Shown: positions 32,441 to 42,684 of the stretch, in pieces
How positions within the stretch are numbered: position 1 is the stretch's first letter
How the letters are laid out: every line of letters begins with the position of its first letter
NCBI GenBank assembly: GCA_023334545.1
Contig: JAADVB010000027.1
Span: forward strand, 52,581-116,580
Direction: 5' to 3'
Length of the DNA stretch: 64,000 nucleotides
Source: Salisapilia sapeloensis
Taxonomy: Eukaryota; Oomycota; Peronosporomycetes; Peronosporales; Salisapiliaceae
The notes under the pieces: model-generated
Databases searched by the model: none
The model's input: only the letters and a program-made list of their open reading frames with translations
What the model was told of the DNA's origin: nothing
Translations under genes and position numbers: made by a program

Positions 32441-32753
32441 TTTCACTCCACGTTCTTTTGTTGGTTTGAGAAGTTGATCATCGATCTAGCCACTCATCTA
32501 TAGCAAAAGTAGCCTGCTTTATGATTGGTCCAAAAGAAAAGAAAAGTATATCTGATACCGCCAACTTTCTGATAACCTTGCTGCCTTTCTAGAGCTGTCT
32601 TCTAGCTGCACGTGAGTCGCCTTCTAGCTGCATGTGAGTCGCCTTCATATTCACATAAGGCACCTGTCATGCCGAAAGTCCATAGGATTATCTATTTGCA
32701 CCTACAATAGCATAAAGACACTGGAAAGAAAGATGAACTTGAAGCAAACGTAA
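32441..32753. other. Intergenic interval with short tandem repeat
   Basis: Some 310 nt between the mannosyltransferase stop and the Nab2-like ATG. They hold the upstream region of the Nab2-like gene and a 22-bp tandem duplication listed separately. No gene was seen. Confidence 0.5.
32599..32642 (+). repeat. Tandem 22-bp duplication, one unit with CACGTG
   Basis: Two adjacent 22-bp units differ at one base. The first includes GCACGTGAG and so a CACGTG palindrome; in the second it is CATGTG. The repeat lies about 160 bp upstream of the Nab2-like ATG on the opposite strand. CACGTG is a known bHLH/bZIP core, but function here is not shown. Confidence 0.7.
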
Positions 32754-34274
32754 TCAAACAGCTCGATATTGCGCTCCGAGCTTCCTAAAGAACTCTTGTC
32801 TAGTCCGTAAACTCTGCTTTTCTGCCTCGGAAAGATAGGCCATGCCAACATTAAACGGACATTCTTGCGGCAAGTCCCATTCGTGGAACCATCCTGGGAA
32901 GACATTCTTGTCCAACGCCTTGGTACGATGCAGCTCCTTCTTGTCCGGATCCAGCTCCAACAGAGCTTCACTGTTAACATAAAATGCCGGAGCGTCCTCC
33001 GCTTTCTCTACTTCTACCATCGGGTCAAAGTGCAAAGCTTGTCCGCACAAGTAATCTGTTTCCGCATCTGGATCATTCGGCTTGTGCTTCCTCTGCACTT
33101 CCATGCCGTAGGAGCCGACTCCATAAGGAGACATACCATACTTGGTCTCTGCCAACTCACACGCAACAAAGTACAGCTCTTTGTCACCATAGGAGGGTGG
33201 TTTCTTCGCTCCATCGGCAGCAAAAGATCCTACCAAGGCAGTCGCTCGTACCTGCCTCTGCTTATCCCACAGCAAGACGGACGAGTCGACGTGATGGCCA
33301 CTCCGGAGGTTCCACACGTGACTCGACAGGAGTTCATCGCTAGGGGAAAACGGGAGATACGACGCTTCGTCCATGATATCCTCATTATCTGGACGCAAGG
33401 TAGCACGAGGTCGAGGTTCCGTTCGAAGCACTCTGAACGGATCGAGGTCAAAGGACTGGAAGAAAGAGCTGAGTTCCGTCCGATGGGGCTGTATGATCGA
33501 GTGTTTGATATTACCAGCATACATCCCGTGTTGGGACATTCGGTCTCGGAAGAAGAACGTTCCTGTGGACGTGTACTGCTCCGACTGCCACAAGCGCATT
33601 GGGTCGAGGAAGAACTGGACGTCAGCATCGAGCATCATAACCTGAGTGAACTTGGAGAATACGAGAGAAATGAGCTTGATGTCAAAGCCTCGGAAACGTC
33701 TATGGCAATGCTCTAGACTTCTACAAAAGAGATCATCAGGTAGTTCACTTGCTTCTTTGCAAACGTCGTAGATGCGTACGGCAGATCGATCTTGGTATTC
33801 GACTTGGCTTTGAATCATTTCACGATTCTCTGCATTCAGATCTCCACAATGTGGTACTTCATAGGGAATATCAACACCTCGAGCATCTAAATCTCGAATT
33901 AAGGAGGCGCCTAGCTGGGCAATGCCATCGAAAAGTGGCAGTATGATGCCTCGAGAGCCATTGCCAGCGATATGCAGACCGTTTTCATGTGAGGTCGGGA
34001 GAGCGATTTCAGCAAAGCGTAAGGCTCTTTTCTCTTCTTTCGACAAATCCCGATCAACTCGTAAGATCGTGGACGTGTCATGACTGGTGTGAATGACGTC
34101 GTGCTCGTCGTCCACGGGCCGGAAGGATTTAAATGGGGATAGAAAGAGTGTGCGATATGCGACGGTAGCTGCCGCAACAATAGCAATTAGACCCAAGAAG
34201 AAGTGGATCTTGGATCGTTGCTGCCCGTGAGGAGACGGACGAGCTGTTCGTGCTCTGCGTTGGGGCGCAGCCAT
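32754..34274 (-). CDS. Type II membrane mannosyltransferase (alpha-mannosyltransferase family)
   Basis: A single exon of 506 residues. A short basic cytosolic tail and one signal anchor (about residues 22-42, FFLGLIAIVAAATVAYRTLF) are followed by a luminal catalytic domain. The metal-binding DxD is in QVMMLDADVQFFLDP, and the HVDSSVLLWDK block and GDKELYFVACEL fit the fungal/oomycete mannosyltransferase family that contains Mnn1/Mnt-type enzymes. The expected location is the Golgi, extending glycans on proteins. Donor and linkage are inferred from the family. Upstream lies the lectin gene, divergently placed with about 350 bp between. Confidence 0.82.
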   Translation of the reverse strand: MAAPQRRARTARPSPHGQQRSKIHFFLGLIAIVAAATVAYRTLFLSPFKSFRPVDDEHDVIHTSHDTSTILRVDRDLSKEEKRALRFAEIALPTSHENGLHIAGNGSRGIILPLFDGIAQLGASLIRDLDARGVDIPYEVPHCGDLNAENREMIQSQVEYQDRSAVRIYDVCKEASELPDDLFCRSLEHCHRRFRGFDIKLISLVFSKFTQVMMLDADVQFFLDPMRLWQSEQYTSTGTFFFRDRMSQHGMYAGNIKHSIIQPHRTELSSFFQSFDLDPFRVLRTEPRPRATLRPDNEDIMDEASYLPFSPSDELLSSHVWNLRSGHHVDSSVLLWDKQRQVRATALVGSFAADGAKKPPSYGDKELYFVACELAETKYGMSPYGVGSYGMEVQRKHKPNDPDAETDYLCGQALHFDPMVEVEKAEDAPAFYVNSEALLELDPDKKELHRTKALDKNVFPGWFHEWDLPQECPFNVGMAYLSEAEKQSLRTRQEFFRKLGAQYRAV

Positions 34275-34623
34275 GTCGGATGAAGCGGCAAAGTAGTTTG
34301 TTTATTTATCTCGATAGTTGTGACGCTATTAATTGGAACGATTGGAGATCTTCAAAGGTTGCAACTGGCTATAGCAACCTAGGGAGACTCTTCGTCTTGC
34401 TTGGGAAGGTTCTTGCTGTACAAAGTACTCTGTACAAGCTATCTTGACCACGTTTTGCCTTGTTTGGTGTTGAAGTTTTCTAGTATGTCTACTTTTCTTC
34501 TATTGTATCTAAGCGGATTTTGATTAATCAAGGTTTCCGATCCTTTGGAGGATATGAAGAGACGCGTAAGATCTACTGGTCAGACGCCACGCTGAACTAG
34601 TAACAGCGTCTATTATTATTGAA
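34275..34623. other. Divergent intergenic region between mannosyltransferase and lectin
   Basis: About 350 nt containing promoters for both genes. I see no open frame of interest and no clear initiator motif. Confidence 0.45.
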
Positions 34624-36143
34624 ATGAAGAAGAAACTAGTGACCATACTACTAGCATTTTCATGTCTACAACGTGTCCGATGTGATTTCGTCTACTACGA
34701 CTTTAATCGAACTCACGGTCTGGCGCTTAACGGAGACGCTGGTACGAGCAACTGCATACGTGTGCAGAGAGTATGATGCTTATGCACTAGCTGCTGGCCA
34801 ACTAAACTTAGTAAGGATGACAATTGTGCCTGATAGAACGAATATTCGGATCGGACTGGGATAAATGATGAAAGAGAAGCAGAGTTGGAAGTTGTACAGC
34901 ATCAAGGTGCCGAGACACTTTGGTTTGAAACGAAAGAAACCGAGAACATGAGTACGAGTAGTCGAATCGAGTATGAGACCGCGACATTTCGCCATCGTCA
35001 GACCTTTGAAAACAGTGAGGAGGAACTGTGCGCTTCCCGATTACGTCTGACAGCATCCAGTCCGCACCAAATCTCATCCACTTGGTACTCACAGAAGCTA
35101 CCAGTGGTCCAAGGATTTGAGACCAAGTTCACATTCCAAATATTGGATCAGTCAAAGCATTGCATGGAGGTCTTGGACCACAACTTTGGATTGAACCACT
35201 ACAAGAGCTGCTATGTCCATGGAGGAGACGGATTTGCATTTGTCATTCATGCAAATGCTGACGGCGAGAGTACTGTAGGTGGATCCAGTAGTCAGCACGA
35301 CACGAGCGAACTCGGATATGACGGTATCAGTAACTCGATTGCGATCGAGTTCGATACTTGGTACAATGCCGAGCATTCGGACACGATGACAGATCACGTT
35401 GCAATATACTCCAATGGAGTAGATGAAAATTCCGTCCGTAGCTCCAGGTTGTCTCGTGTAGCACTGCATGACCTTGCCGATGGGCAAATTCACGTCGTCA
35501 AAATCCGATATTTCGATGAGATCAAGGTATAATTGACTATGATCGTTTTGAACAGCTTGGTAGCTCTTAGTCATTTCTTCCACGTAGATGGACTATGTTC
35601 CCTACTTTTCGTCCACAGAAAACTTGCCAAAGTTCATTCAGGATGTGTCTGAAGGACGTAGGATGGGCACACTAGCTGTATTTATGGACAATGGCATCGA
35701 CACGGATACGCCTCTCCTAGCAATTCCCATCAATATCGCTGCTACATTGCAGATGCCGACAGACGAAGCTTTTGTAGTAAGTTAGCAGTTTCCTACTGAT
35801 TGTACGCTTTATTGATGTAATTATACTTCAGGGCTTCACCTCCTCTACGGGAGACTCTTGGCAAAAGCATGACGTCCTTGGTTGGTATTACTGCACTCAG
35901 GTATATTTTCATGTCATTAAACTTAGACTGGTAACGTGAGTTTTGACCATCACATAGCCACCTTGCTCGGACCAATACGGCACTGAGATGACGTTCGACT
36001 TTGACTACAACGAACAGTCAATGCAGTCGTCCGCCTCACATCTGAAGAATCTTTACCCGATCTACATTTTCCCTGATAGCGAAGCTTGGGCTCGAAAGCC
36101 TCGATACTTTGCTCCTGATCAGCAAGTTGGTCTGGCCAAATAG
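34624..36143 (+). CDS. Secreted L-type (legume-like) lectin domain protein
   Basis: Five exons (34624-34770, 34837-35526, 35588-35776, 35832-35900, 35958-36143) encode 426 residues; introns are 66, 61, 55 and 57 nt. A signal peptide (MKKKLVTILLAFSCLQRVRC) begins the protein. The core shows the L-type lectin sandwich: GDGFAFVIHANAD, GYDGISNSIAIEFDTWYN, DHVAIYSNG, GTLAVFMDN and, after a splice site, EAFVGFTSSTGDSWQKHDVLGW. The E-F-D-T-W strand and the loop before it normally bind metal and sugar. No C-terminal transmembrane span or ER-retrieval tail is seen, so it is probably secreted or cell-surface associated rather than an ERGIC-53-like cargo receptor. The extra N-terminal 120 residues are unassigned. 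Confidence 0.8.
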
Positions 36144-36659
36144 TCTGCTGGATGTCCACTGGGATGCGTTCATCACTGGTTTTCGGTAGACAAGTTGTTG
36201 TCGGAAAGCTTTGTGGCAACAATATACATTTATTGTCTTTGATCATTTAAAAGCTGGTACTTGGATTCGCCCTTGTGAGATGGTCATTGTCATAAACCCA
36301 GATCTACGAGGCCTTTTCTCAGATTCGATGAGCACTCGCCAGTTGTACACTGCCTGCAATGATCTCAATACACTTAAAAGAATAACATTGTGTTTAATAG
36401 TCTTTTCACTGCAACCAGCAAGACTTATAACCTTTCGTCAAAGCTTATCTTAAAGGTAAAGGGAGGAGTTGAAGCGATTGATGACACGCGCCGTTTGATC
36501 GGCTAACACATGAACCATTGAAGTCACCAGTGAACACGAAATGAGAAGTGCATCAATTGAAGGTTATATACTACCAGAACTCACGAGCTCTACACGTCGG
36601 ATGGACATTTATGCAAATACAAGTCTGTTCCTGCTCTACGTATCTAATCCTTGTTGTCC
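36144..36659. other. Convergent intergenic interval, no gene recognised
   Basis: About 515 nt between the lectin stop and the DHX37 stop. Small open frames occur on both strands without protein-like character. It probably holds the two 3' UTRs. Confidence 0.45.
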
Positions 36660-39600
36660 CTATCCTCGTTTCGTATCGATAGCTCTTTTCCATAAGCTTT
36701 CAAACGCCTTCATGCTATCTGGGCGAATCCACTTGCTAATTTCGTCCTTCAAAAACATCTTGTTCTGTTTCCACTGGGCAATCAGTTTGCTCTTGCTGTC
36801 CACTTCCGTGCGCATAAGTTTGCTAACAAGTAGCTGAATCTTGCTATCAAACTTCCGACGGATAAGATTCGCACTTGGTTCACTCAGCAACTCCGGCAGT
36901 CCAGACCATTGATCGCATATTTCGCCATCTAGCAAAAGCTTTGCAACCCATCGATACTTTTTGTCCAATTTCGACGTCGCAGGGAACTTAACACACGTAA
37001 TCGGCAATTCCCATCTACTTACGCCATAGTACACACGTACGTACGCCTTCACTTCATCCGCTTCCTTATCATAGAATGGTCTCGGTTCATCCAATGGCTC
37101 GGACAATTTGCATAGTGGCGTGTTCTGTCCAATGGAGGCAAGCCACGAGCTATCGATAACCGTCACGGCCTTGAGATACACCTTCGTGGTTCGTTCAATG
37201 CCAGTGTAGACAACCAATTCAGGAAGCTTTCGAGCATTGGGTGAGAAGACAGACGAGTGCGGGTGGACATACGCTGGTGTCTTTGTTTCTTGCGTCGCTG
37301 TCAAGTAGGCGCAAGTCCGTTCAATACGAGAGCCTTCTGTAATCGTTCCAGGAGGCACATGCTTAGCCACTTGGTCGAGGAACCCGGCGGTGACAATCTG
37401 CCGAAGCAGTTTCTCTGTCTCGACGTCTGGAGGACTCATCCTCGGGTTCACTTTCACTCGGTTCTCCCGGTTATAATACACTTGGTTCACGATACGAGTT
37501 AGCTGCTGTCGAAGCTTGAGCGCTTGTTGCATGGTCTTTTCATGCAAAAAGTTCTCTTCGCAAAACTCCTTCGAGCCGCCAGAGAAAGCGTAAGCCCCAG
37601 TAGCTCTTAAAAGACTCAAAATGTCGCTATCAGGATGCTTCCATTGTGCATGCCGCTTCTTGTCCTCTTCATTCTCGACTCCATCCATGATAAAGGGCGA
37701 GTGGCCGGACATGGCGGCCACCATTGCAATCGTGTACTCGAGAGCATTGAGCTCCTTTGCCAGCAAAAGCATCTTGCTAAACCTTGCGGACACAGGGAAC
37801 CTGACCATCGTACTACCAAGCGCTGTCACAGACTCATTCTGGACTGCACCCAAGTATTCTAATGTCTGCAAAGCCTTCTGAATCGCATCTCGATCAGGAG
37901 GTGTCGGGAACGGGAAGCTTGGAACGTCGTGAATGCCCATAGTTTTCATCTGAAGCACCAGGTCTTCAATCGGTCGTCCGAGAATCTCTGGTGGGGAGAA
38001 TTTGGCAAACTCTTCGTTGAAAACGGCCGAAGAGTAGAGACGGTAACAGTGTCCTGGTCCAGTTCGACCAGCTCGACCAGCTCGTTGGTCAGCGCTTGCC
38101 TTGGAAATCCACTGCACGTCAAATGTCGAGATACCAGTAGACAGATCGTACACGCGTTCTTTCGTCCGACCAGCGTCAACCACGTACTTGATGCCAGGGA
38201 TGGTCAACGATGTTTCAGCTACATTTGTCGCCACGACGACCAGTCGATGGTCTTCAGGTGGAGGCTCGAACACTCGCATCTGTTCGTCATTTGCAAGTAA
38301 AGAGTAAAGAGGGAGAGGATACAAGTATGGCACAGCCAACTCGTCCATTTCTTCATCCTCATCTTCCTCCTCAGACATGGGCTCATTATCTTCCTCTTCC
38401 TTACCATACGTCTCAATGTCATTTAAATCCGCCTCATCCTCCATGTCGTCGTGTTCTTCCAACGCCAGCTCCTCTTCATCGACATTCCGTCTTTGTCTGA
38501 CTTCTTCCTTGACAGCCTTTGTAGTCGTGGTCTTAGGAGCAAAGGCTCCACGTAGCTTCTTACACAGTTGCTTGATCTCTCTCTGACCAGTTAAAAAAAC
38601 CAGGATGCCACCTTCTGGCAGTCGTTTGTGGATCTTACACACCTTCTTATACGCTTCGTTAACATAGTCATCGAGCTCCGTGCGCTTGTTAAAGTGGACG
38701 GTGACAGGATACTGTCTCGCCTCCACTTTCAGCACGGGCGGAGGCGTTGGGAACAACCGAGCGTTCTGAGTAAAGTCCTCTACCCGTAGTGTAGCAGACA
38801 TGATGACCAATTTCAATGGTTCGATCGGCTTTCTCTCCTTTTTCTCTTCATCGCTCCAAGTATGCCAGCTCTCCTTTTCTTCCTTGGCCATCTGGGCACG
38901 CATGGGTGCGATACGAGACAAGAGACCGATGAGAATATCCGTATTCACATTCCGTTCGTGTGCTTCATCTAGCAGAATGATCGAGTAGCTGCGTAGTAAG
39001 AAGTCCTGCTGGATCTCCTTGAGCAGAATACCGTCCGTCATGAACTTTACACGCGTATTCGGACCGACATGCGTGGCATCGTATCGAATCTGATACCCCA
39101 CCAACGCATCTTCACCTCCACCAAAGCCTACGTTCAGTTCCTCCGCCACACGCTTTGCAGTGGAGACAGCAGCCACACGTCTCGGCTGAGTCACACCAAC
39201 TTTACCACTATGCACGCCGTGTTCCGGGTGACCGTATCCGGCTTCAAAGAGGAACTGAGGCACCTGGGTCGTCTTACCACTACCCGTTTCACCACACAAG
39301 AGAACGACATCGTTGTCAGCGATGGCTTCCATGATCTCTTGCTCTGAAGAGCAGACAGGTAGCTTCATACGTGCCATTTGGATGTCAGGGTTGCGTTCGA
39401 CATGTACCAACTGACGTTGAATGGGCAGACTAGTTTGCTTACTGAGCTCTGCCATTTCCTTTTCCGTCTTCAGTACGATCGGTTCAGGAACATACATTGG
39501 CTCATTTGATACTTGTTCGCTCTCAGAGCTCACCTTGTCCTTGGTGGACGTAGATGCTTGCTCCTTTTCTCGTCGACGAGCCTCGTTCTTGGCACGAAGG

Positions 39601-40556
39601 GCTGCTAACTTGGCCATTGCGTCCGATTGAGAGTTCTTCTGCTTTGCATCAGCATCTTCTTGAGGTTCTTCCGGCTTGGATACATTGTCACAACCATCCT
39701 CCGCACTGTCTTCCACGTCCGAAGCAGCAATCGTCCTGTACGTGACAACTGGAGCAGCCTTCTTCCGCTTCTTCTTTTTATTCGCACCGGCGGTGGCTTT
39801 CTTGTTCTCTTCCTCCGTTTTGGAGGTTGGAGCTTCCGCCTTTGCATCGTTTAAAGGTTCTTTGGACTCTGTATCAGCCGTATCAACCACTTGCGACGCA
39901 CTTTGCTTTCGCTTTTTACCCTTATTTTTCTTTTTTGGAGCAGGCGTGTCTTCACTCGGCACATTCTTTTCCTCAGAATCATTGCTCTCGTCATTTGCAA
40001 CATCCTTTTCAACGAAAAGCTCTGCAGTCTCCTGCTCAGAGAGTTGGATGCCGGCCTTGTGTCGATTCATGGACTGTTTCAACCGCTCTTTTAACGTCGA
40101 CTTGTGCCCCAAGCGAGCACTCGACTGCATCAAGTTCTGCTGCTCTTCACTTAGCTGTCTTTCCGTTAAAGACTTGAACAACTGCTCTCGCTTGGCCTCT
40201 TTCTCCTTTTTCGCAGCAATTGCCTCCAACTTCTTACGCTTGGCTTTACTCATCTTGGTTGCAACTTGCAAATCTTCCTCTTTGGCCTTAACGTGTTCAT
40301 CCTTTTTCTTCTCCTTGGTCTTTTTGCTCTTATGATTACCCGGCATGATCATCAGCTCATTGTCATTGCCACCTAGTTCCGCACGTAGCTCTTCGGAGAG
40401 CATATTTGACAGATCTTCAGATGCCCCAGCTCCTTCTTCATTTAATGAAGTAGCTTCTGGATCAACTCGAGCTTCATTATTCGCAGTATTATCCGCCTGC
40501 GACTGCTGCCGGCGCTGCCGGACCTTGGCCTTGCCCATATTTCGACTTGTGTCCAA
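36660..40556 (-). CDS. DHX37: DEAH-box RNA helicase DHX37 (Dhr1/Ecm16)
   Basis: An uninterrupted 1298-residue frame. A long Lys/Glu-rich N-terminal region is followed by the helicase core: LCGETGSGKTTQVPQF (motif I, about 424), LLDEAHERNVNTD (motif II, about 529), SATL (motif III), TNVAETSLTIPGIKYVVD (motif V) and DQRAGRAGRTGPGHCYRLYS (motif VI). Winged-helix, ratchet and OB-fold parts come after. An acidic insertion (about 685-740) interrupts the second RecA domain, as in DHX37/Dhr1, which remodels U3 snoRNA-pre-rRNA pairing during 40S assembly in the nucleolus. A second ATG six codons in (40538, MGKAKVRQRR) is the more typical start for this family. Confidence 0.92.
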   Translation of the reverse strand: MDTSRNMGKAKVRQRRQQSQADNTANNEARVDPEATSLNEEGAGASEDLSNMLSEELRAELGGNDNELMIMPGNHKSKKTKEKKKDEHVKAKEEDLQVATKMSKAKRKKLEAIAAKKEKEAKREQLFKSLTERQLSEEQQNLMQSSARLGHKSTLKERLKQSMNRHKAGIQLSEQETAELFVEKDVANDESNDSEEKNVPSEDTPAPKKKNKGKKRKQSASQVVDTADTESKEPLNDAKAEAPTSKTEEENKKATAGANKKKKRKKAAPVVTYRTIAASDVEDSAEDGCDNVSKPEEPQEDADAKQKNSQSDAMAKLAALRAKNEARRREKEQASTSTKDKVSSESEQVSNEPMYVPEPIVLKTEKEMAELSKQTSLPIQRQLVHVERNPDIQMARMKLPVCSSEQEIMEAIADNDVVLLCGETGSGKTTQVPQFLFEAGYGHPEHGVHSGKVGVTQPRRVAAVSTAKRVAEELNVGFGGGEDALVGYQIRYDATHVGPNTRVKFMTDGILLKEIQQDFLLRSYSIILLDEAHERNVNTDILIGLLSRIAPMRAQMAKEEKESWHTWSDEEKKERKPIEPLKLVIMSATLRVEDFTQNARLFPTPPPVLKVEARQYPVTVHFNKRTELDDYVNEAYKKVCKIHKRLPEGGILVFLTGQREIKQLCKKLRGAFAPKTTTTKAVKEEVRQRRNVDEEELALEEHDDMEDEADLNDIETYGKEEEDNEPMSEEEDEDEEMDELAVPYLYPLPLYSLLANDEQMRVFEPPPEDHRLVVVATNVAETSLTIPGIKYVVDAGRTKERVYDLSTGISTFDVQWISKASADQRAGRAGRTGPGHCYRLYSSAVFNEEFAKFSPPEILGRPIEDLVLQMKTMGIHDVPSFPFPTPPDRDAIQKALQTLEYLGAVQNESVTALGSTMVRFPVSARFSKMLLLAKELNALEYTIAMVAAMSGHSPFIMDGVENEEDKKRHAQWKHPDSDILSLLRATGAYAFSGGSKEFCEENFLHEKTMQQALKLRQQLTRIVNQVYYNRENRVKVNPRMSPPDVETEKLLRQIVTAGFLDQVAKHVPPGTITEGSRIERTCAYLTATQETKTPAYVHPHSSVFSPNARKLPELVVYTGIERTTKVYLKAVTVIDSSWLASIGQNTPLCKLSEPLDEPRPFYDKEADEVKAYVRVYYGVSRWELPITCVKFPATSKLDKKYRWVAKLLLDGEICDQWSGLPELLSEPSANLIRRKFDSKIQLLVSKLMRTEVDSKSKLIAQWKQNKMFLKDEISKWIRPDSMKAFESLWKRAIDTKRG

Positions 40557-40760
40557 TCAGATATAACTGCTACCTTTGCTATAATAGGCATACAAAAACA
40601 GCGTCTACGATAACAGCTTAACTGCTCAAGTTGAAGTTTTAAAAAAGCACCAATCAAAACTGCTGTGAAAGATCAGTTTGTGCCAATCACAGAAGCGCAG
40701 TATCTGGTGGAGCGGACGAAACTTCGACATTGGTTGTCATCGTTATTCCAATCTACCATC
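40557..40760. promoter_or_regulatory. Shared divergent promoter of DHX37 and PES1
   Basis: The 204-bp gap separates the start codons of two nucleolar ribosome-assembly genes read in opposite directions. With so little space, cis elements must be shared or overlapping. No known motif was identified by eye. Confidence 0.45.
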
Positions 40761-42587
40761 ATGCCGACGAAGCGCGTGAAGGGAAAGAAGAAGCTCAAGT
40801 CGATCAAGTCCAAGCAGACCGACACGTTCGGAAGCAAGCGTCGTGCTGCAAAGTTAGGCAAAGAGCAGAAGAAGGGACATAAGGGCTATGCGGCCAATTA
40901 CATTACACGAGCGCAGGCTCTGAAGCGCCTCCAGATCTCGCTCAAGGACTTCCGGAGGCTGTGCATCCTCAAGGGAGTGTACCCGCGTGACCCGAAGAAG
41001 AAGGTCAAGGGCAAAGATAAAGCCTACTACTACGTCAAGGATGTCATGTACCTAGCGCATGAACCGGTGTTGGAAAAGTTCCGAGAGATGAAGACGTTTA
41101 TGAAGCGAATTGCTAAGTCCTTTGGCAAGAAGAACTACGCTGATGTCAAACGTCGGGAAGAGCAGGGCAAGCCAACGTACTCGCTCGACCACATCGTGAA
41201 GGAGCGATACCCTCGCTTCGTGGACGCCATCTCGGATCTCGATGACGCTCTGTGTCTTGTCCACCTCTTTGCTCGCATGCCTGCCGGCAACGGGCTCGAG
41301 GCGCAAGTGACGGAGAACTGTCTCAAACTCGTTCGAGAGTGGCAAAACTACGTCGTGGTCTCTCGATCGCTCTCGAAAACATTCATTAGTATCAAGGGCA
41401 TCTACTACCAGGCCAATGTCCATGGTGAAAACATCACATGGCTCGTTCCTCACCAGTTCACGCCGACTTACGATGAGCGTGTGGACTTGCGTGTGATGCA
41501 CACGTTCCTCGAGTTCTACCAAGTGCTCCTCAAGTTCGTCCTGTACCAGCTCTACTCCGAGATGGGTGTCCAGTACCCTCCCAAGATCGACTTGGAGCTC
41601 GATGAAGCAGGTGCTCAGCTCGATGCCATTCGTCTTGAGAAGCTGAACAACAAGTCGAAGGAAGCCAAGACAGAGGAGAAGAAGACCGAGATAACGGAAC
41701 AGCAGAAGGAGAGTGAAGACCGATTAAAGTCGTTGAAAGACGTGACGTTCACGGACAATCCGCTCGAGAACGAAGAAGAGTTGGAGTACGGTCAGATGAC
41801 GGAGGCTCTCGAAGCTACCTTTGCCTCCAGCAGTCTTGCTCTGCAACTGCAGAAGCAGGAAGAATCGGACGACACACCTCTCTTCCGAAACCTTGTCTTC
41901 TACTTGTCTCGCGAAGTTCCAAAGGAGCCGCTTGAATTCGTCGTGAAAGCTCACGGGGGATACGTCGCATGGGACGGAAGCTCCAAGATTGACGAGACGA
42001 GTGACAAGATCACGCACCACGTCATGGATCGTCCTCAGCTCGACAAAAAGCACAAGAACCGAGAGTACATCCAGCCGCAGTGGGTGTTCGACAGTGTCAA
42101 CAACGGCATTCTCTTGCCAGTGTCCAAGTACGCCATCGGTGTTTCGCTACCTCCGCACTTGAGTCCGTTCGTCGACGACTCGAGAGATGGGTATGTGCCC
42201 GACTACCGCAAGGAGCTGGATAACCTCAAGTCTGCTGCGCAGATGCTCAAGGAGAACGGCAGCGAGTTCGATACATTCGAGCAGGCGGAGGAGCAAGAAG
42301 AGGCCGAGGAAGAGTACGCTGAGGGCGTGCAGGCTGAGCTGGAAGGCGAAGAGAGCGGAGAGGAAGAAGAAGAAGAGCCTGTCAAGAAGAGTAAGAAAGA
42401 GAAGCAGGAGGAGGAGGACGCCGAGCTGCACGAGATGGCCAAGACGATGATGGGCAAGAAGGCCAAGCGACTGTACGACCGCATGCAGCACGGTCTGGGC
42501 AAGAAGGCGGACAAGATCCAGGCGTTAGAAGACAAGAAAGCCAAGCTGCAGACCGAAAAGGGTCAGAAGAAGCGTAGGAAGCACTAG
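40761..42587 (+). CDS. PES1: Pescadillo homologue (PES1/Nop7)
   Basis: An intron-less gene of 608 residues. The Pescadillo N-terminal domain covers about residues 1-290, with GYAANYITRAQALKRLQIS and CILKGVYPRDPKKK near its start. A BRCT domain sits at about 370-470 (LFRNLVFYLSREVPKEPLEF through YIQPQWVFDSVN), and an acidic/basic coiled tail ends the protein. PES1 forms the PeBoW complex with BOP1 and WDR12 and acts in 27S pre-rRNA processing for 60S subunits in the nucleolus. The ATG at 40761 (MPTKRVKGKKK) is preferred because the 32 upstream in-frame residues start at a non-ATG codon and do not resemble the family. Confidence 0.95.
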   Translation: MPTKRVKGKKKLKSIKSKQTDTFGSKRRAAKLGKEQKKGHKGYAANYITRAQALKRLQISLKDFRRLCILKGVYPRDPKKKVKGKDKAYYYVKDVMYLAHEPVLEKFREMKTFMKRIAKSFGKKNYADVKRREEQGKPTYSLDHIVKERYPRFVDAISDLDDALCLVHLFARMPAGNGLEAQVTENCLKLVREWQNYVVVSRSLSKTFISIKGIYYQANVHGENITWLVPHQFTPTYDERVDLRVMHTFLEFYQVLLKFVLYQLYSEMGVQYPPKIDLELDEAGAQLDAIRLEKLNNKSKEAKTEEKKTEITEQQKESEDRLKSLKDVTFTDNPLENEEELEYGQMTEALEATFASSSLALQLQKQEESDDTPLFRNLVFYLSREVPKEPLEFVVKAHGGYVAWDGSSKIDETSDKITHHVMDRPQLDKKHKNREYIQPQWVFDSVNNGILLPVSKYAIGVSLPPHLSPFVDDSRDGYVPDYRKELDNLKSAAQMLKENGSEFDTFEQAEEQEEAEEEYAEGVQAELEGEESGEEEEEEPVKKSKKEKQEEEDAELHEMAKTMMGKKAKRLYDRMQHGLGKKADKIQALEDKKAKLQTEKGQKKRRKH

Positions 42588-42684
42588 AAATACGTTTGTT
42601 TTGTTCATGCAAATGCCACATTTTCTCTTTAGGTATGCGCACGGCGTATCCAGCTATCTGAAAACGATATGTGTGTGTGTGTTG

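Noticed and set aside
42671-42682. Short GT dinucleotide run
   Set aside because: Twelve bases in a 3' UTR; too short to be a meaningful repeat.
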